Source: DASQJL01 sp036380835 (GTDB lineage: Bacteria; Eisenbacteria; RBG-16-71-46; SZUA-252). From it: a DNA stretch of 64,000 nt. Below, one piece after another: positions 44,829 through 51,664 of the stretch. The stretch's first letter is position 1, and each line of letters opens with the position of its first letter. The translations under genes and the position numbers were made by a program. Below the pieces are notes generated by a model. That model worked only from the letters and a program-made list of their open reading frames with translations. It was not told where the DNA came from and did not search any database. Location of the stretch: the NCBI GenBank assembly GCA_036380835.1, contig DASVDZ010000032.1:1-64000 (forward strand), given 5' to 3'.

Positions 44829-45440
44829 ATTCCGATCCAACCGCTGCCCGTCATCGCCGGCTTCCTCCTCGGCTCCATCCCGTGGGGCCTTTGGATCGGC
44901 CGCGCCCGCGGCATCGATCTGCGATCGGCGGGGAGCCGGAACATCGGCGCCACGAACGCGTTTCGGGTCATGGGCCCCCGGTGGGGCGGCCTCGTCTTCC
45001 TCCTCGACGCCGCGAAGGGAACCGCCGCGGCGCTCCTCTCCGCGCAGCTCCCGACCCAGATCGCGGCGGGCTTCGCCGCGATCCTCGGCCACGTCTTCTC
45101 CCCGTGGGTGCGCTTCCGGGGCGGACGCGGCGTCGCCACGAGCCTCGGCGTGTTCCTGGCGCTCCTTCCCGCGCCGACGCTCGTCGCCTTCGGCGTCTGG
45201 ATCGTCCTCGTCGCGCTGAGCGGGCGCGTTTCGGTCGGCTCGGTGGGCGCGGCGCTCGCGTATCCGTTCCTCGCCGCGGCGTTCCTCGCGGGCCGCGATC
45301 ACCGGATCGCGCTCCTCGTCATGGCCTCGCTCGTCACGGCGCTCATCGTCGCGCGCCACCTGCCGAACATCCGGCGCATCCTCTCCGGGACGGAGCCGCG
45401 CACGTTCGGGCGGAAGGACGCCGGGGGAGGGGCCGCGTGA
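44829..45440 (+). CDS. plsY: Acyl-phosphate:glycerol-3-phosphate acyltransferase, ATT start
   Basis: 203 aa when started at ATT 44829. Inner-membrane enzyme that makes lysophosphatidic acid from acyl-phosphate and glycerol-3-phosphate. All three PlsY motifs are present: SAGSRNIGATNAFRVMG (motif 1), FSPWVRFRGGRGVATSLGV (motif 2) and RHLPNIRRILSGTEP (motif 3), with about five membrane helices. The first helix (PVIAGFLLGSIPWGLWIG) lies upstream of the only in-frame ATG (44970), which would delete it and motif 1. A GGAGG box sits 8 bases before ATT. CTG 44844 is a less likely alternative. It overlaps gpsA, whose product supplies its substrate. Confidence 0.9.
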   Translation: MPIQPLPVIAGFLLGSIPWGLWIGRARGIDLRSAGSRNIGATNAFRVMGPRWGGLVFLLDAAKGTAAALLSAQLPTQIAAGFAAILGHVFSPWVRFRGGRGVATSLGVFLALLPAPTLVAFGVWIVLVALSGRVSVGSVGAALAYPFLAAAFLAGRDHRIALLVMASLVTALIVARHLPNIRRILSGTEPRTFGRKDAGGGAA

Positions 45441-46465
45441 AGATCGCGGTGATCGGAGGAGGCGGCTGGGGCACGGCGCTCTCGAGCCTGCTCGCGCGGA
45501 AGGGGCACGCCGTCCGCCTCTGGGTCTTCGAGGCGGACCTGGCCGAGCGGATGAGGCGCGGCCGCGAGAACGACGTCTATCTCCCCGGGGTCCCGATCCC
45601 CCGGGAGGTCGAGATCGGGACGAGCCTTCCGGACGCCCTGGACGGCTCGGAGACGCTCCTCCTGGTCACGCCCTCCCACGCGCTCCGGGCCACGGTCGCG
45701 CGGCTCAAGGACGAATCGCCGGAGGGGCTCGCCCGGATCGCGCGCGTCGTGATCGCGACAAAGGGGCTCGAGCCGAAGACGCTCCGGCGGATGAGCGAGG
45801 TCGTCGGGGAGACGCTCGAGGGCCCGCTCGGCGGCGCGCCGGTGGTGCTCGCCGGCCCGAGCCACGCGGAGGAGGTCGCGCGCGGCGTGCCGACCGCGGT
45901 CGTGGCCGCCTGCCGCGACCGGGCGCAGGCCGCGGCCGCGCAGGGCGCCTTCTCCACGGAATCGTTCCGCGTCTACACGAACGACGACGTGATCGGCGTC
46001 GAGATCGCCGTCGCGCTCAAGAACGTCGTCGCGATCGCGGCCGGCCTGAGCGACGGCCTCGGGTTCGGCGACTCGACCAAGGGGGCGCTCCTGACGCGCG
46101 GCCTGGTCGAGATCGCACGACTCGGCGAGGCGCTCGGGGCCCGCCCCGACACCTTCTTCGGCCTCGCGGGGATGGGCGACCTGATCGCGACGGCCACGAG
46201 CCGCCACAGCCGGAACCGGAGGCTGGGCGAGGCGATCGGACGCGGCGCTACGCTCGAGGAGGCGCTCGCCGCGTCGCCGATGGTGGTCGAGGGCGTCGGC
46301 ACCGCCCAGGCCGCTGTCGAACTGGCCGCGCGCCACGGCGTCGAGCTGCCGATCGCCGAGCAGGTGCGCGCCATTTTGTTCGAGGGAAAGGGGGCGCGCG
46401 AGGCCATGCGCGAGCTCCTGACGAGGGATCTGAAGCCGGAGACCGACACCGCGACGAGGAGGTGA
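45437..46465 (+). CDS. gpsA: NAD(P)-dependent glycerol-3-phosphate dehydrogenase
   Basis: 342 aa from the GTG at 45437 overlapping the plsY stop. It reduces dihydroxyacetone phosphate to sn-glycerol-3-phosphate for phospholipid synthesis. The Rossmann motif is GGGGWGTALS (about 8-17). LAGPSHAEEVARGVPTAVV, the catalytic Lys in VALKNVVAIAAGLSDGLGFG and AGMGDLIATATSRHSRNRRLG are all GpsA signatures. der-plsY-gpsA is a common order. The message continues into a MerR-type regulator. Confidence 0.97.
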   Translation: MKIAVIGGGGWGTALSSLLARKGHAVRLWVFEADLAERMRRGRENDVYLPGVPIPREVEIGTSLPDALDGSETLLLVTPSHALRATVARLKDESPEGLARIARVVIATKGLEPKTLRRMSEVVGETLEGPLGGAPVVLAGPSHAEEVARGVPTAVVAACRDRAQAAAAQGAFSTESFRVYTNDDVIGVEIAVALKNVVAIAAGLSDGLGFGDSTKGALLTRGLVEIARLGEALGARPDTFFGLAGMGDLIATATSRHSRNRRLGEAIGRGATLEEALAASPMVVEGVGTAQAAVELAARHGVELPIAEQVRAILFEGKGAREAMRELLTRDLKPETDTATRR

Positions 46466-46469
46466 ACCC

Positions 46470-46853
46470 GTGAAGTCGCTCCCGACCGGAAAACTCTACT
46501 ACTCCATCAGCGAGGTGAGCGGGTTGGTCGGCGTCAAACCGCACGTGCTCCGATACTGGGAGACGCAGTTCAAGATGCTCCGTCCCAAGAAGGGGCGCGG
46601 CGGCGCGCGCATGTACAAGAAGCGGGACATCGAGATCCTGTTCGACATCAAGCAGCTCCTCTACGACCAGCGCTTCACGATCGCGGGCGCGCGCCGGAAG
46701 ATCCTCGACGACCGTCACGACGCGAAGGACCAGATCGAGATGCCGTTCAGCCGCCTCGACCGCGAGGAGTCGCTCCGGGCGCTGCGGAAGGACATGGAAG
46801 CGCTCCTCGCGATGCTCAAGCGGGAAGCCGCCTCGAAGGGCCGCCCGCGATAG
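46470..46853 (+). CDS. MerR-family transcriptional regulator
   Basis: 127 aa. An N-terminal winged helix-turn-helix (YYSISEVSGLVGVKPHVLRY, WETQF) is followed by RPKKGRGGARMYKKRDIEIL, an arrangement typical of the short MerR proteins found near plsY/gpsA or ihfA in many bacteria. The C-terminal ~55 residues form a coiled coil (LDREESLRALRKDMEALLAM) with no effector-binding domain and no Cys. GTG start at 46470 with GAGGAGG upstream. Its target is unknown. Confidence 0.85.
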   Translation: MKSLPTGKLYYSISEVSGLVGVKPHVLRYWETQFKMLRPKKGRGGARMYKKRDIEILFDIKQLLYDQRFTIAGARRKILDDRHDAKDQIEMPFSRLDREESLRALRKDMEALLAMLKREAASKGRPR

Positions 46854-46860
46854 GCGCGGC

Positions 46861-46890
46861 TTGTCCCCGCGCGCCCCGGTCGTGTAGCAT
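46861..46890 (+). promoter_or_regulatory. Probable promoter of tRNA-Pro (GGG)
   Basis: TTGTCC (46861-46866), 18-base spacer, TAGCAT (46885-46890), about 34 bases before the tRNA. Weaker than the other tRNA promoters in the window. Confidence 0.45.
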
Positions 46891-46924
46891 GGGCGGGGTC
46901 GACTCGCCGACGAACGGTTCCGGT

Positions 46925-47001
46925 CGGGGCGTAGCGCAGCCCGGTAGCGCACCTCCTTGGGGTGGAGGTGGTCGCAGGTTCAAATCCTGTCGCCCCGACC
47001 A
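46925..47001 (+). tRNA. tRNA-Pro (anticodon GGG)
   Basis: 77 bases with encoded CCA. Acceptor CGGGGCG/CGCCCCG, D stem GCGC/GCGC, anticodon stem CCTCC/GGAGG with loop TTGGGGT (anticodon 46959-46961, G at 37), T stem GCAGG/CCTGT. It reads CCC and CCU. Confidence 0.96.
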
Positions 47002-47025
47002 ACTTCGATATCGTGATCCCCGATC

Positions 47026-47060
47026 CGCCCCGGCGCCCGCGTCCGGGGCGTCCTCGTTTC
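47026..47060 (+). terminator. Hairpin after tRNA-Pro (GGG)
   Basis: CGCCCCGG (47026-47033), 9-base loop, CCGGGGCG (47043-47050), followed by TCCTCGTTTC. A perfect 8-bp GC stem with a modestly T-rich tail, 25 bases after the tRNA. Confidence 0.55.
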
Positions 47061-47082
47061 CGCCAGGGAGGGAGACGCGCCC

Positions 47083-47949
47083 GTGACCGAGATCGGATAT
47101 CGCGCCGCCTCCCTCGCGGCGCGCCGGCTGCCCGGGTGGCTCAGCGATCCGCTGGCGGCCTGGTGCGCCGACGTCTACGTGGCGACCCATCCGGTCCGGG
47201 CCCGCGCCGTCGATCGCCGCCTCGCGCGCCTCTGGAAGGAGGCCGGCCTCGGCGACCCGCCGCCCGACGCGCGCGCCACCTATCGCGCCTTCGCGCGGGC
47301 GCTGCGCGACTTCCTCGCCTTGGGCGGCGGGCCGCCCCGCCGTGATCCCGTCGTGCGCCTCGACGCCGAGGCGGTGCGCCATCTCGCCTCCGCGCGCGCC
47401 GCGGGGCTCTCGACCCTGGTCGTGAGCGCGCACTTCGGGCCGTGGGAGACCGCGCTCCAGTGGCTCGCGCGCCAGGTGGGACCGGTGGACGCGATCGCGG
47501 CCCCTCATCGGGCGCCGTCGGTCGAGCGGTTCTTCCGGGCGCACCGCGCCGCGTTCGGAATCCGGACGCTCAGCACCGGGCACCCCGCGGCCGCGGCCCT
47601 CGCGCGGCTTCGCGAAGGGGGATGGATCGCGGTGCTCGCCGACCGCGCGTGGCGGGACGGAGACGGGCGCGCCGCGCTCGGCGCGGGCATGGTCTCGATC
47701 GATCCGGCGCCGCTCTTCCTGGCGCGTCGCGCCCGCGCGCAGGTTCTGGCCGGCGTGGCCTGGCGCGAGAGCGACGGCGCGGTCGCGGTCCGGTTCCACC
47801 CCCCGTTCATCCTCGGCGCCGGACGCGGGGACGTCGAAATCGCCGAGGCGCGGAGCGCGATCGAGGGTTTCTTCGACGCCCACGTCCGCGCGCACCCGAC
47901 CCAGTGGTTCGACTGGGGGACGGGCGCGACCGCCGACCCCGCCCGCTGA
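47083..47949 (+). CDS. LpxL/HtrB-family lysophospholipid (lipid A) acyltransferase
   Basis: 288 aa. The catalytic motif AHFGPWE (His with the acidic residue five on) lies near residue 110, with the downstream VLADRAW, GxGMVSIDPAPLFLARRA and HPTQWFDWG segments of this family. Members add a secondary acyl chain to lipid A, using acyl-ACP, at the inner face of the inner membrane. There is no obvious N-terminal helix, so it may associate peripherally. GTG start with an AGGGAGGGAGA box. It overlaps a GT2 gene by 1 base. Confidence 0.85.
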   Translation: MTEIGYRAASLAARRLPGWLSDPLAAWCADVYVATHPVRARAVDRRLARLWKEAGLGDPPPDARATYRAFARALRDFLALGGGPPRRDPVVRLDAEAVRHLASARAAGLSTLVVSAHFGPWETALQWLARQVGPVDAIAAPHRAPSVERFFRAHRAAFGIRTLSTGHPAAAALARLREGGWIAVLADRAWRDGDGRAALGAGMVSIDPAPLFLARRARAQVLAGVAWRESDGAVAVRFHPPFILGAGRGDVEIAEARSAIEGFFDAHVRAHPTQWFDWGTGATADPAR

Positions 47950-48611
47950 TGCCCGACTTCGCCGTGATCCCCGCGCGTGACGCCGCGGGGACCGTCGCCG
48001 CCGTCGTGCGCGGGCTTCGCGCCGCGGTTCCCGGGCTCACGGTGATCGTCGTCGACGACGGCTCGACCGACGCGACCGGTGAGGAGGCCCGCGCCGCCGG
48101 GGCGATCGTCGTCCGCCATTCGGTGAACCAGGGGAAGGGGGCCGCGCTCCAGAGCGGCTTCGACGAGGCGATTCGCCGCGGGGCCGACCGCGTGCTCGCG
48201 CTCGACGCCGACGGCCAGCACGATCCCGTCGTCGCGCCGTCCCTGCTCGGGGCGCTCGACCGGGCGGACGTCGTCGTCGGCACGCGGCGCCACGACCGCG
48301 CGACGATGCCGTGGCTCAGGCGCGCCACGAACGACGTCACGTCGTGGTGGGTCTCCCGGCTGGCCGGCGTTCCGGTCGAGGACTCCCAGTCGGGCTACCG
48401 GGCCGTCGCGGCCCCGGTCCTCCGCGCGGTCCGGCCGCGAAGCCGCCGGTTCGACTACGAGTCGGAGTTCCTGGTGGCGGCCGCGCGGGCCGGATTTCGA
48501 ATCGGCGCGACGCCGATCCCGACCCTGTACAATGCGCCCGGGAGCCACATCCATCCGGCGCGGGACACGATCCGCTTCATCCGATTCGTCCTCCGCCACC
48601 TCTTCCGCTGA
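47949..48611 (+). CDS. Family 2 glycosyltransferase (dolichol-P-mannose-synthase-like)
   Basis: 220 aa GT-A fold protein. VIVVDDGSTDATGEEA and NQGKGAALQSGFDEA bind the nucleotide sugar; LALDADGQHDP contains the DxD metal motif; SQSGYRA and RFDYESEFLVAAARAGFRI are typical of polyprenyl-phosphate glycosyltransferases. No C-terminal membrane domain. The start overlaps the acyltransferase stop (ATGA context), suggesting a joint envelope-lipid or glycan role. Sugar and acceptor unknown. Confidence 0.85.
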   Translation: MPDFAVIPARDAAGTVAAVVRGLRAAVPGLTVIVVDDGSTDATGEEARAAGAIVVRHSVNQGKGAALQSGFDEAIRRGADRVLALDADGQHDPVVAPSLLGALDRADVVVGTRRHDRATMPWLRRATNDVTSWWVSRLAGVPVEDSQSGYRAVAAPVLRAVRPRSRRFDYESEFLVAAARAGFRIGATPIPTLYNAPGSHIHPARDTIRFIRFVLRHLFR

Positions 48612-48620
48612 GAGGGAGCC

Positions 48621-49388
48621 ATGAACGGCCCGCTCGAGATCCTGGTCAGCAACGACGACGGCATCCACGCGGAAGGATTGCGCGTCCTGGCCGAAGCCTT
48701 GGCCCCGCTCGGGCACGTGACGATCATCGCTCCCGATCGGGAGCAGAGCGCCACCAGCCACTCGCTCACGCTCCACCGGCCGCTCCGGATCCGGAAGATC
48801 GCGGACGACATCCTGAGCGTGGACGGGACGCCGACCGACTGCGTCCTCCTCGGCGTGCACGGGTTCCTCGAACGGCAGCCCGCGCTCATCGTCTCCGGGA
48901 TCAACCACGGGCCGAACATGGGGAACGACGTGCTCTACTCGGGCACGGTGGCGGCGGCCAGCGAGGGGGCCTTTCTCGGGATCCCCTCGATCGCATTCTC
49001 GCTCGCCACGTGGGAGACGGCCTCCTTCGAGGCGGCGGGGCGGATCGCCCACGATCTGGTGCGCGCCCTCCTCGCGCGGAGGCTCCCCGCGGGGACGTGC
49101 CTCAACGTGAACGTTCCCGCGCTCCCGTACGACGGGATCCGGGGCGTCCGCGTGGCGAGGCTCGGGAAGCGCGTCTTCCGCGACGTCATCGTGGAGAAGC
49201 GGGATCCGCGGGGGAAGACGTACTACTGGATCGGCGGCGAGGACCCGACGTGGGAGCCCGACGAGGCGAGCGACTTCCACGCCGTGTCGGAGGGGTACGT
49301 CTCGGTCACGCCGCTTTCGTTCGAGCTGACCGACTACAAGGGCATCGTCGAGCTGGAGGCGATGGGGCTCTCGATCCATGAAGCGTGA
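48621..49388 (+). CDS. surE: 5'/3'-nucleotidase SurE
   Basis: 255 aa metal-dependent phosphatase acting on nucleoside monophosphates. Metal ligands are Asp12/Asp13 in VSNDDGIHAEGL, Ser in DREQSATSHSLTL, and Asn in SGINHGPNMGNDVLYSGTVAAA. The GAGAGGGAG box is well placed. The end overlaps pcm by 11 bases, the same surE-pcm pairing as in proteobacterial stationary-phase loci. Confidence 0.95.
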   Translation: MNGPLEILVSNDDGIHAEGLRVLAEALAPLGHVTIIAPDREQSATSHSLTLHRPLRIRKIADDILSVDGTPTDCVLLGVHGFLERQPALIVSGINHGPNMGNDVLYSGTVAAASEGAFLGIPSIAFSLATWETASFEAAGRIAHDLVRALLARRLPAGTCLNVNVPALPYDGIRGVRVARLGKRVFRDVIVEKRDPRGKTYYWIGGEDPTWEPDEASDFHAVSEGYVSVTPLSFELTDYKGIVELEAMGLSIHEA

Positions 49389-50040
49389 CGATCTCGCGCC
49401 GGCGCGCCGGCGCATGGTGGAGGAGCAGCTCCGCGCCCGCGGCATCCACGATCCGCACGTGCTCCGGATCATGGCGGCGATCCCGCGCCACCTCTTCGTG
49501 GACGGCGCGCTCGACGCGAAGGCCTACGGCGACAGCGCGCTCCCCATCGGCGAGTCGCAGACCATATCCCAGCCCTACATGGTCGCGCTCATGACGCAGG
49601 CGCTCGACCTGACGGGCGAGGAGAAGATCTTGGAGATCGGCACGGGATCCGGCTACCAGACGGCGATCCTGGCCGAGCTGGGGGAGCGCGTCTTCACCGT
49701 GGAGCGGATCGCGTCGATCGGCGTCGCCGCCCGGGAGCGGCTCCAGGCGATGGGGTACTCGAACGTGATCTTCCGGATCGCGGACGGCACCGTCGGGTGG
49801 CGCGAGCTCTCCCCGTTCGACCGCGTGCTGATCACCGCGGGGGCGCCGCGCGTCCCCCAGTTCCTCGACGGCCAGCTCCGCGTCGGGGGGATCGCGGTCG
49901 TGCCGGTGGGGTCCGGGCGGAACCAGCGCCTGGTGAAGGCGACGCGAACCGAGAAGGGGATGGAGCGGCGGGTCCTCTGCAACTGTGCCTTCGTTCCCCT
50001 GATCGGGAAGGACGGCTGGGCGCGCCGGGAGGCCGGTTGA
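49378..50040 (+). CDS. pcm: Protein-L-isoaspartate O-methyltransferase
   Basis: 220 aa SAM-dependent repair enzyme that methylates isoaspartyl residues in damaged proteins. RRRMVEEQLRARGI, PRHLFV, YGDSALPIGESQTISQPYMV and the SAM motif EIGTGSGYQTAILAEL are diagnostic. ATG start inside the end of surE. Its TGA stop is part of the -35 box for the following tRNA. Confidence 0.96.
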   Translation: MKRDDLAPARRRMVEEQLRARGIHDPHVLRIMAAIPRHLFVDGALDAKAYGDSALPIGESQTISQPYMVALMTQALDLTGEEKILEIGTGSGYQTAILAELGERVFTVERIASIGVAARERLQAMGYSNVIFRIADGTVGWRELSPFDRVLITAGAPRVPQFLDGQLRVGGIAVVPVGSGRNQRLVKATRTEKGMERRVLCNCAFVPLIGKDGWARREAG

Positions 50041-50065
50041 CCCAAGCGGATCGCGCTGTTAGACT
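50037..50065 (+). promoter_or_regulatory. Promoter of tRNA-Pro (CGG)
   Basis: TTGACC (50037-50042), 17-base spacer, TAGACT (50060-50065). The -35 box contains the pcm TGA stop (50038-50040). Expected start near 50072, giving a ~50-base leader that includes a T-rich tract (50099-50109). Confidence 0.65.
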
Positions 50066-50120
50066 TGTCGTTCGAGGGTTCATGATGCCGATGAAGCCCT
50101 TCTTTTTTTCTCGGCGTGAT

Positions 50121-50194
50121 CGGGGCGTGGCTCAGCCTGGTAGAGCACCTGGTTCGGGACCAGGGGGTCGGAGGTTCAAATCCTCTCGCCCCGA
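50121..50194 (+). tRNA. tRNA-Pro (anticodon CGG), CCA not encoded
   Basis: 74 bases. Acceptor CGGGGCG/CGCCCCG, D stem GCTC/GAGC, anticodon stem CCTGG/CCAGG with loop TTCGGGA (anticodon 50155-50157), T stem GGAGG/CCTCT, discriminator A at 50194. The bases after it are TTCTTTCTTCTT, not CCA, unlike the other three tRNA genes. It reads CCG. Confidence 0.95.
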
Positions 50195-50266
50195 TTCTTT
50201 CTTCTTGGGCCGCCGAGACGACATTTTGGGCCGGGCGCGCCGGGCGGACGCGCGGGGACGCGGGCG

Positions 50267-50554
50267 ATGAGCGCCGCGCACGCCGAACGCCTCGTCGCTT
50301 TGATCGAGGGGCGGGTCCAGGGCGTCGGGTTCCGCTACTTCGTGCGTGACCGGGCGCTCGCGCTCGGGCTCGCGGGCATGGTGCGGAATCTTCCCGCGGG
50401 AGCCGTCGAGGTCGTCGCGGAGGGCCCGCGTCCCGCGCTCGACTTGCTGCTCGGCGAGCTTCACGTCGGTCCCCCCCTGGCCCGCGTTCAATCCGTGGCG
50501 GTGGAATGGCTCCCCGCGCTCGGAGCGCGCGACTTCCGGATCCGGACGAGCTGA
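50267..50554 (+). CDS. acyP: Acylphosphatase
   Basis: 95 aa, the normal size. It hydrolyses carboxyl-phosphate bonds. GRVQGVGFRYFVRDRALALG carries the catalytic Arg in the phosphate loop and GMVRNLPAGAVEVVAEG the catalytic Asn. ATG at 50267 preceded by a GCGGGGACG stretch with no strong ribosome site. It sits between tRNA-Pro and the sigma-factor gene, in the same frame as the latter but separated by a TGA. Confidence 0.93.
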   Translation: MSAAHAERLVALIEGRVQGVGFRYFVRDRALALGLAGMVRNLPAGAVEVVAEGPRPALDLLLGELHVGPPLARVQSVAVEWLPALGARDFRIRTS

Positions 50555-50605
50555 GGAGGGATTCCGACGGGACCCCGACGATTCGTCGCCGACCTCTCCG
50601 AGGCG

Positions 50606-51619
50606 ATGCGCGAAGGCCTCGCGAACGGCGCGCTGGCGGAGGAAACGCTCGACCGGCTCCTCCATTCCCCCGACTTCGACGCGAGCGCGTTCGACCTCTT
50701 CCTCGCCGAGGCGCGCCGCCACGGGGTGGTCCTGCCCGAGAGCGCGCCGCCGGTCGAGGCGGCCCCGGTCCCCGCGACGGGACACGACCTGGGCGATCTC
50801 GAGCGCCGCTACCTGAAGGAGGTCCAGCGCTACCCGCTCCTCGAACGCGAGGAGGAGCATGCCCTCTGGCTCTCGATGCGCGGGGGCGCCGAGGACGCGC
50901 GGAAGCGGATCATCCTCGCCTATCTCCGCCTCGTCGTCTCCCAGGCGCGCGCGTATCGGAATCGCGGCGTGGAGTTCCTCGACCTCGTGGAGGAGGGGAA
51001 CCTCGGCCTCATCACCGCGGTCGACCGCTTCGACGTCGATCGGGGGATCCACTTCGCCACGTACGCGACCTGGTGGATCCGCCAGGCGCTCGCTCGGGGC
51101 GTGGCGAACCAGTCGCGGACCGTCCGGATCCCGATCCACGTTCTCCAGATGATGCGCCGGTTCATCGCGACGCAGCGCCGGCTCGAGGGGGAGCTGCGCC
51201 GGACCCCCGAGCTCGCGGAGGTGTCGGACGCGATGGGCATCCCGATGACCCGCGCGAGCCGCCTCCAGACGCTGGTCCACTCGGTGCGGACGCTGGACGT
51301 CGACCTCTCCAACGAGGCCTTCCACGGCCTCGTCGAGTCGGAGGCGGTGGAGCAGCCGCCCTCCCTCGACGAGATCGTCGAGATGCAGCTCCGCGACCAG
51401 CAGCTGAACGAGATGCTGAAGAAGCTGACCGAGCGCGAGGAGGCGATCCTTCGCTTCCGGTACGGCTTCTACGACGACCGCCCCCGCACGCTCGCGGAGA
51501 CGGGGGAGCAGTTCGGGCTCTCGCGCGAGCGGATCCGCCAGCTCGAGCAGCGCGCCCTCCTCAAGCTCCGCGCCCTCCTGGAATCCGAGACGCCCGAATC
51601 GCCCGCGTCGGTCCACTGA
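50606..51619 (+). CDS. Sigma-70 family factor (primary-like / RpoS-like group 2)
   Basis: 337 aa from ATG 50606. Region 1.2 (DLERRYLKEVQRYPLLEREE), region 2 (AYLRLVVSQARAYRNRGVEF, LDLVEEGNLGLITAVDRFD, FATYATWWIRQAL), region 3 (RIPIHVLQMMRRFIATQRRL) and region 4 (LTEREEAILRFRYGF, LSRERIRQLEQRALLKL) are all present, with no long region 1.1 insert, a size like RpoS (~330 aa). It follows surE-pcm as rpoS does in gammaproteobacteria. The frame is open back to 50555 with GAGGAGGG at 50553-50560; ATT (50561) and ACG (50567) are the only upstream candidates, and the extra residues (RRFVADLSEA) look plausible, so the start is uncertain. Confidence 0.88.
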   Translation: MREGLANGALAEETLDRLLHSPDFDASAFDLFLAEARRHGVVLPESAPPVEAAPVPATGHDLGDLERRYLKEVQRYPLLEREEEHALWLSMRGGAEDARKRIILAYLRLVVSQARAYRNRGVEFLDLVEEGNLGLITAVDRFDVDRGIHFATYATWWIRQALARGVANQSRTVRIPIHVLQMMRRFIATQRRLEGELRRTPELAEVSDAMGIPMTRASRLQTLVHSVRTLDVDLSNEAFHGLVESEAVEQPPSLDEIVEMQLRDQQLNEMLKKLTEREEAILRFRYGFYDDRPRTLAETGEQFGLSRERIRQLEQRALLKLRALLESETPESPASVH

Positions 51620-51664
51620 CGCGGGGGTCGGGCCCGATCGGCTCGGCGGAGGAGACCACGCGCG

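Noticed and set aside
50099..50109. T-rich tract before tRNA-Pro (CGG) as a terminator
   Set aside because: No stable hairpin precedes it, and the promoter at 50037-50065 must be read through it to make the tRNA.
51620..51664. Magnesium riboswitch before mgtA
   Set aside because: Only 45 bases separate the genes, too short for a known Mg-sensing leader.
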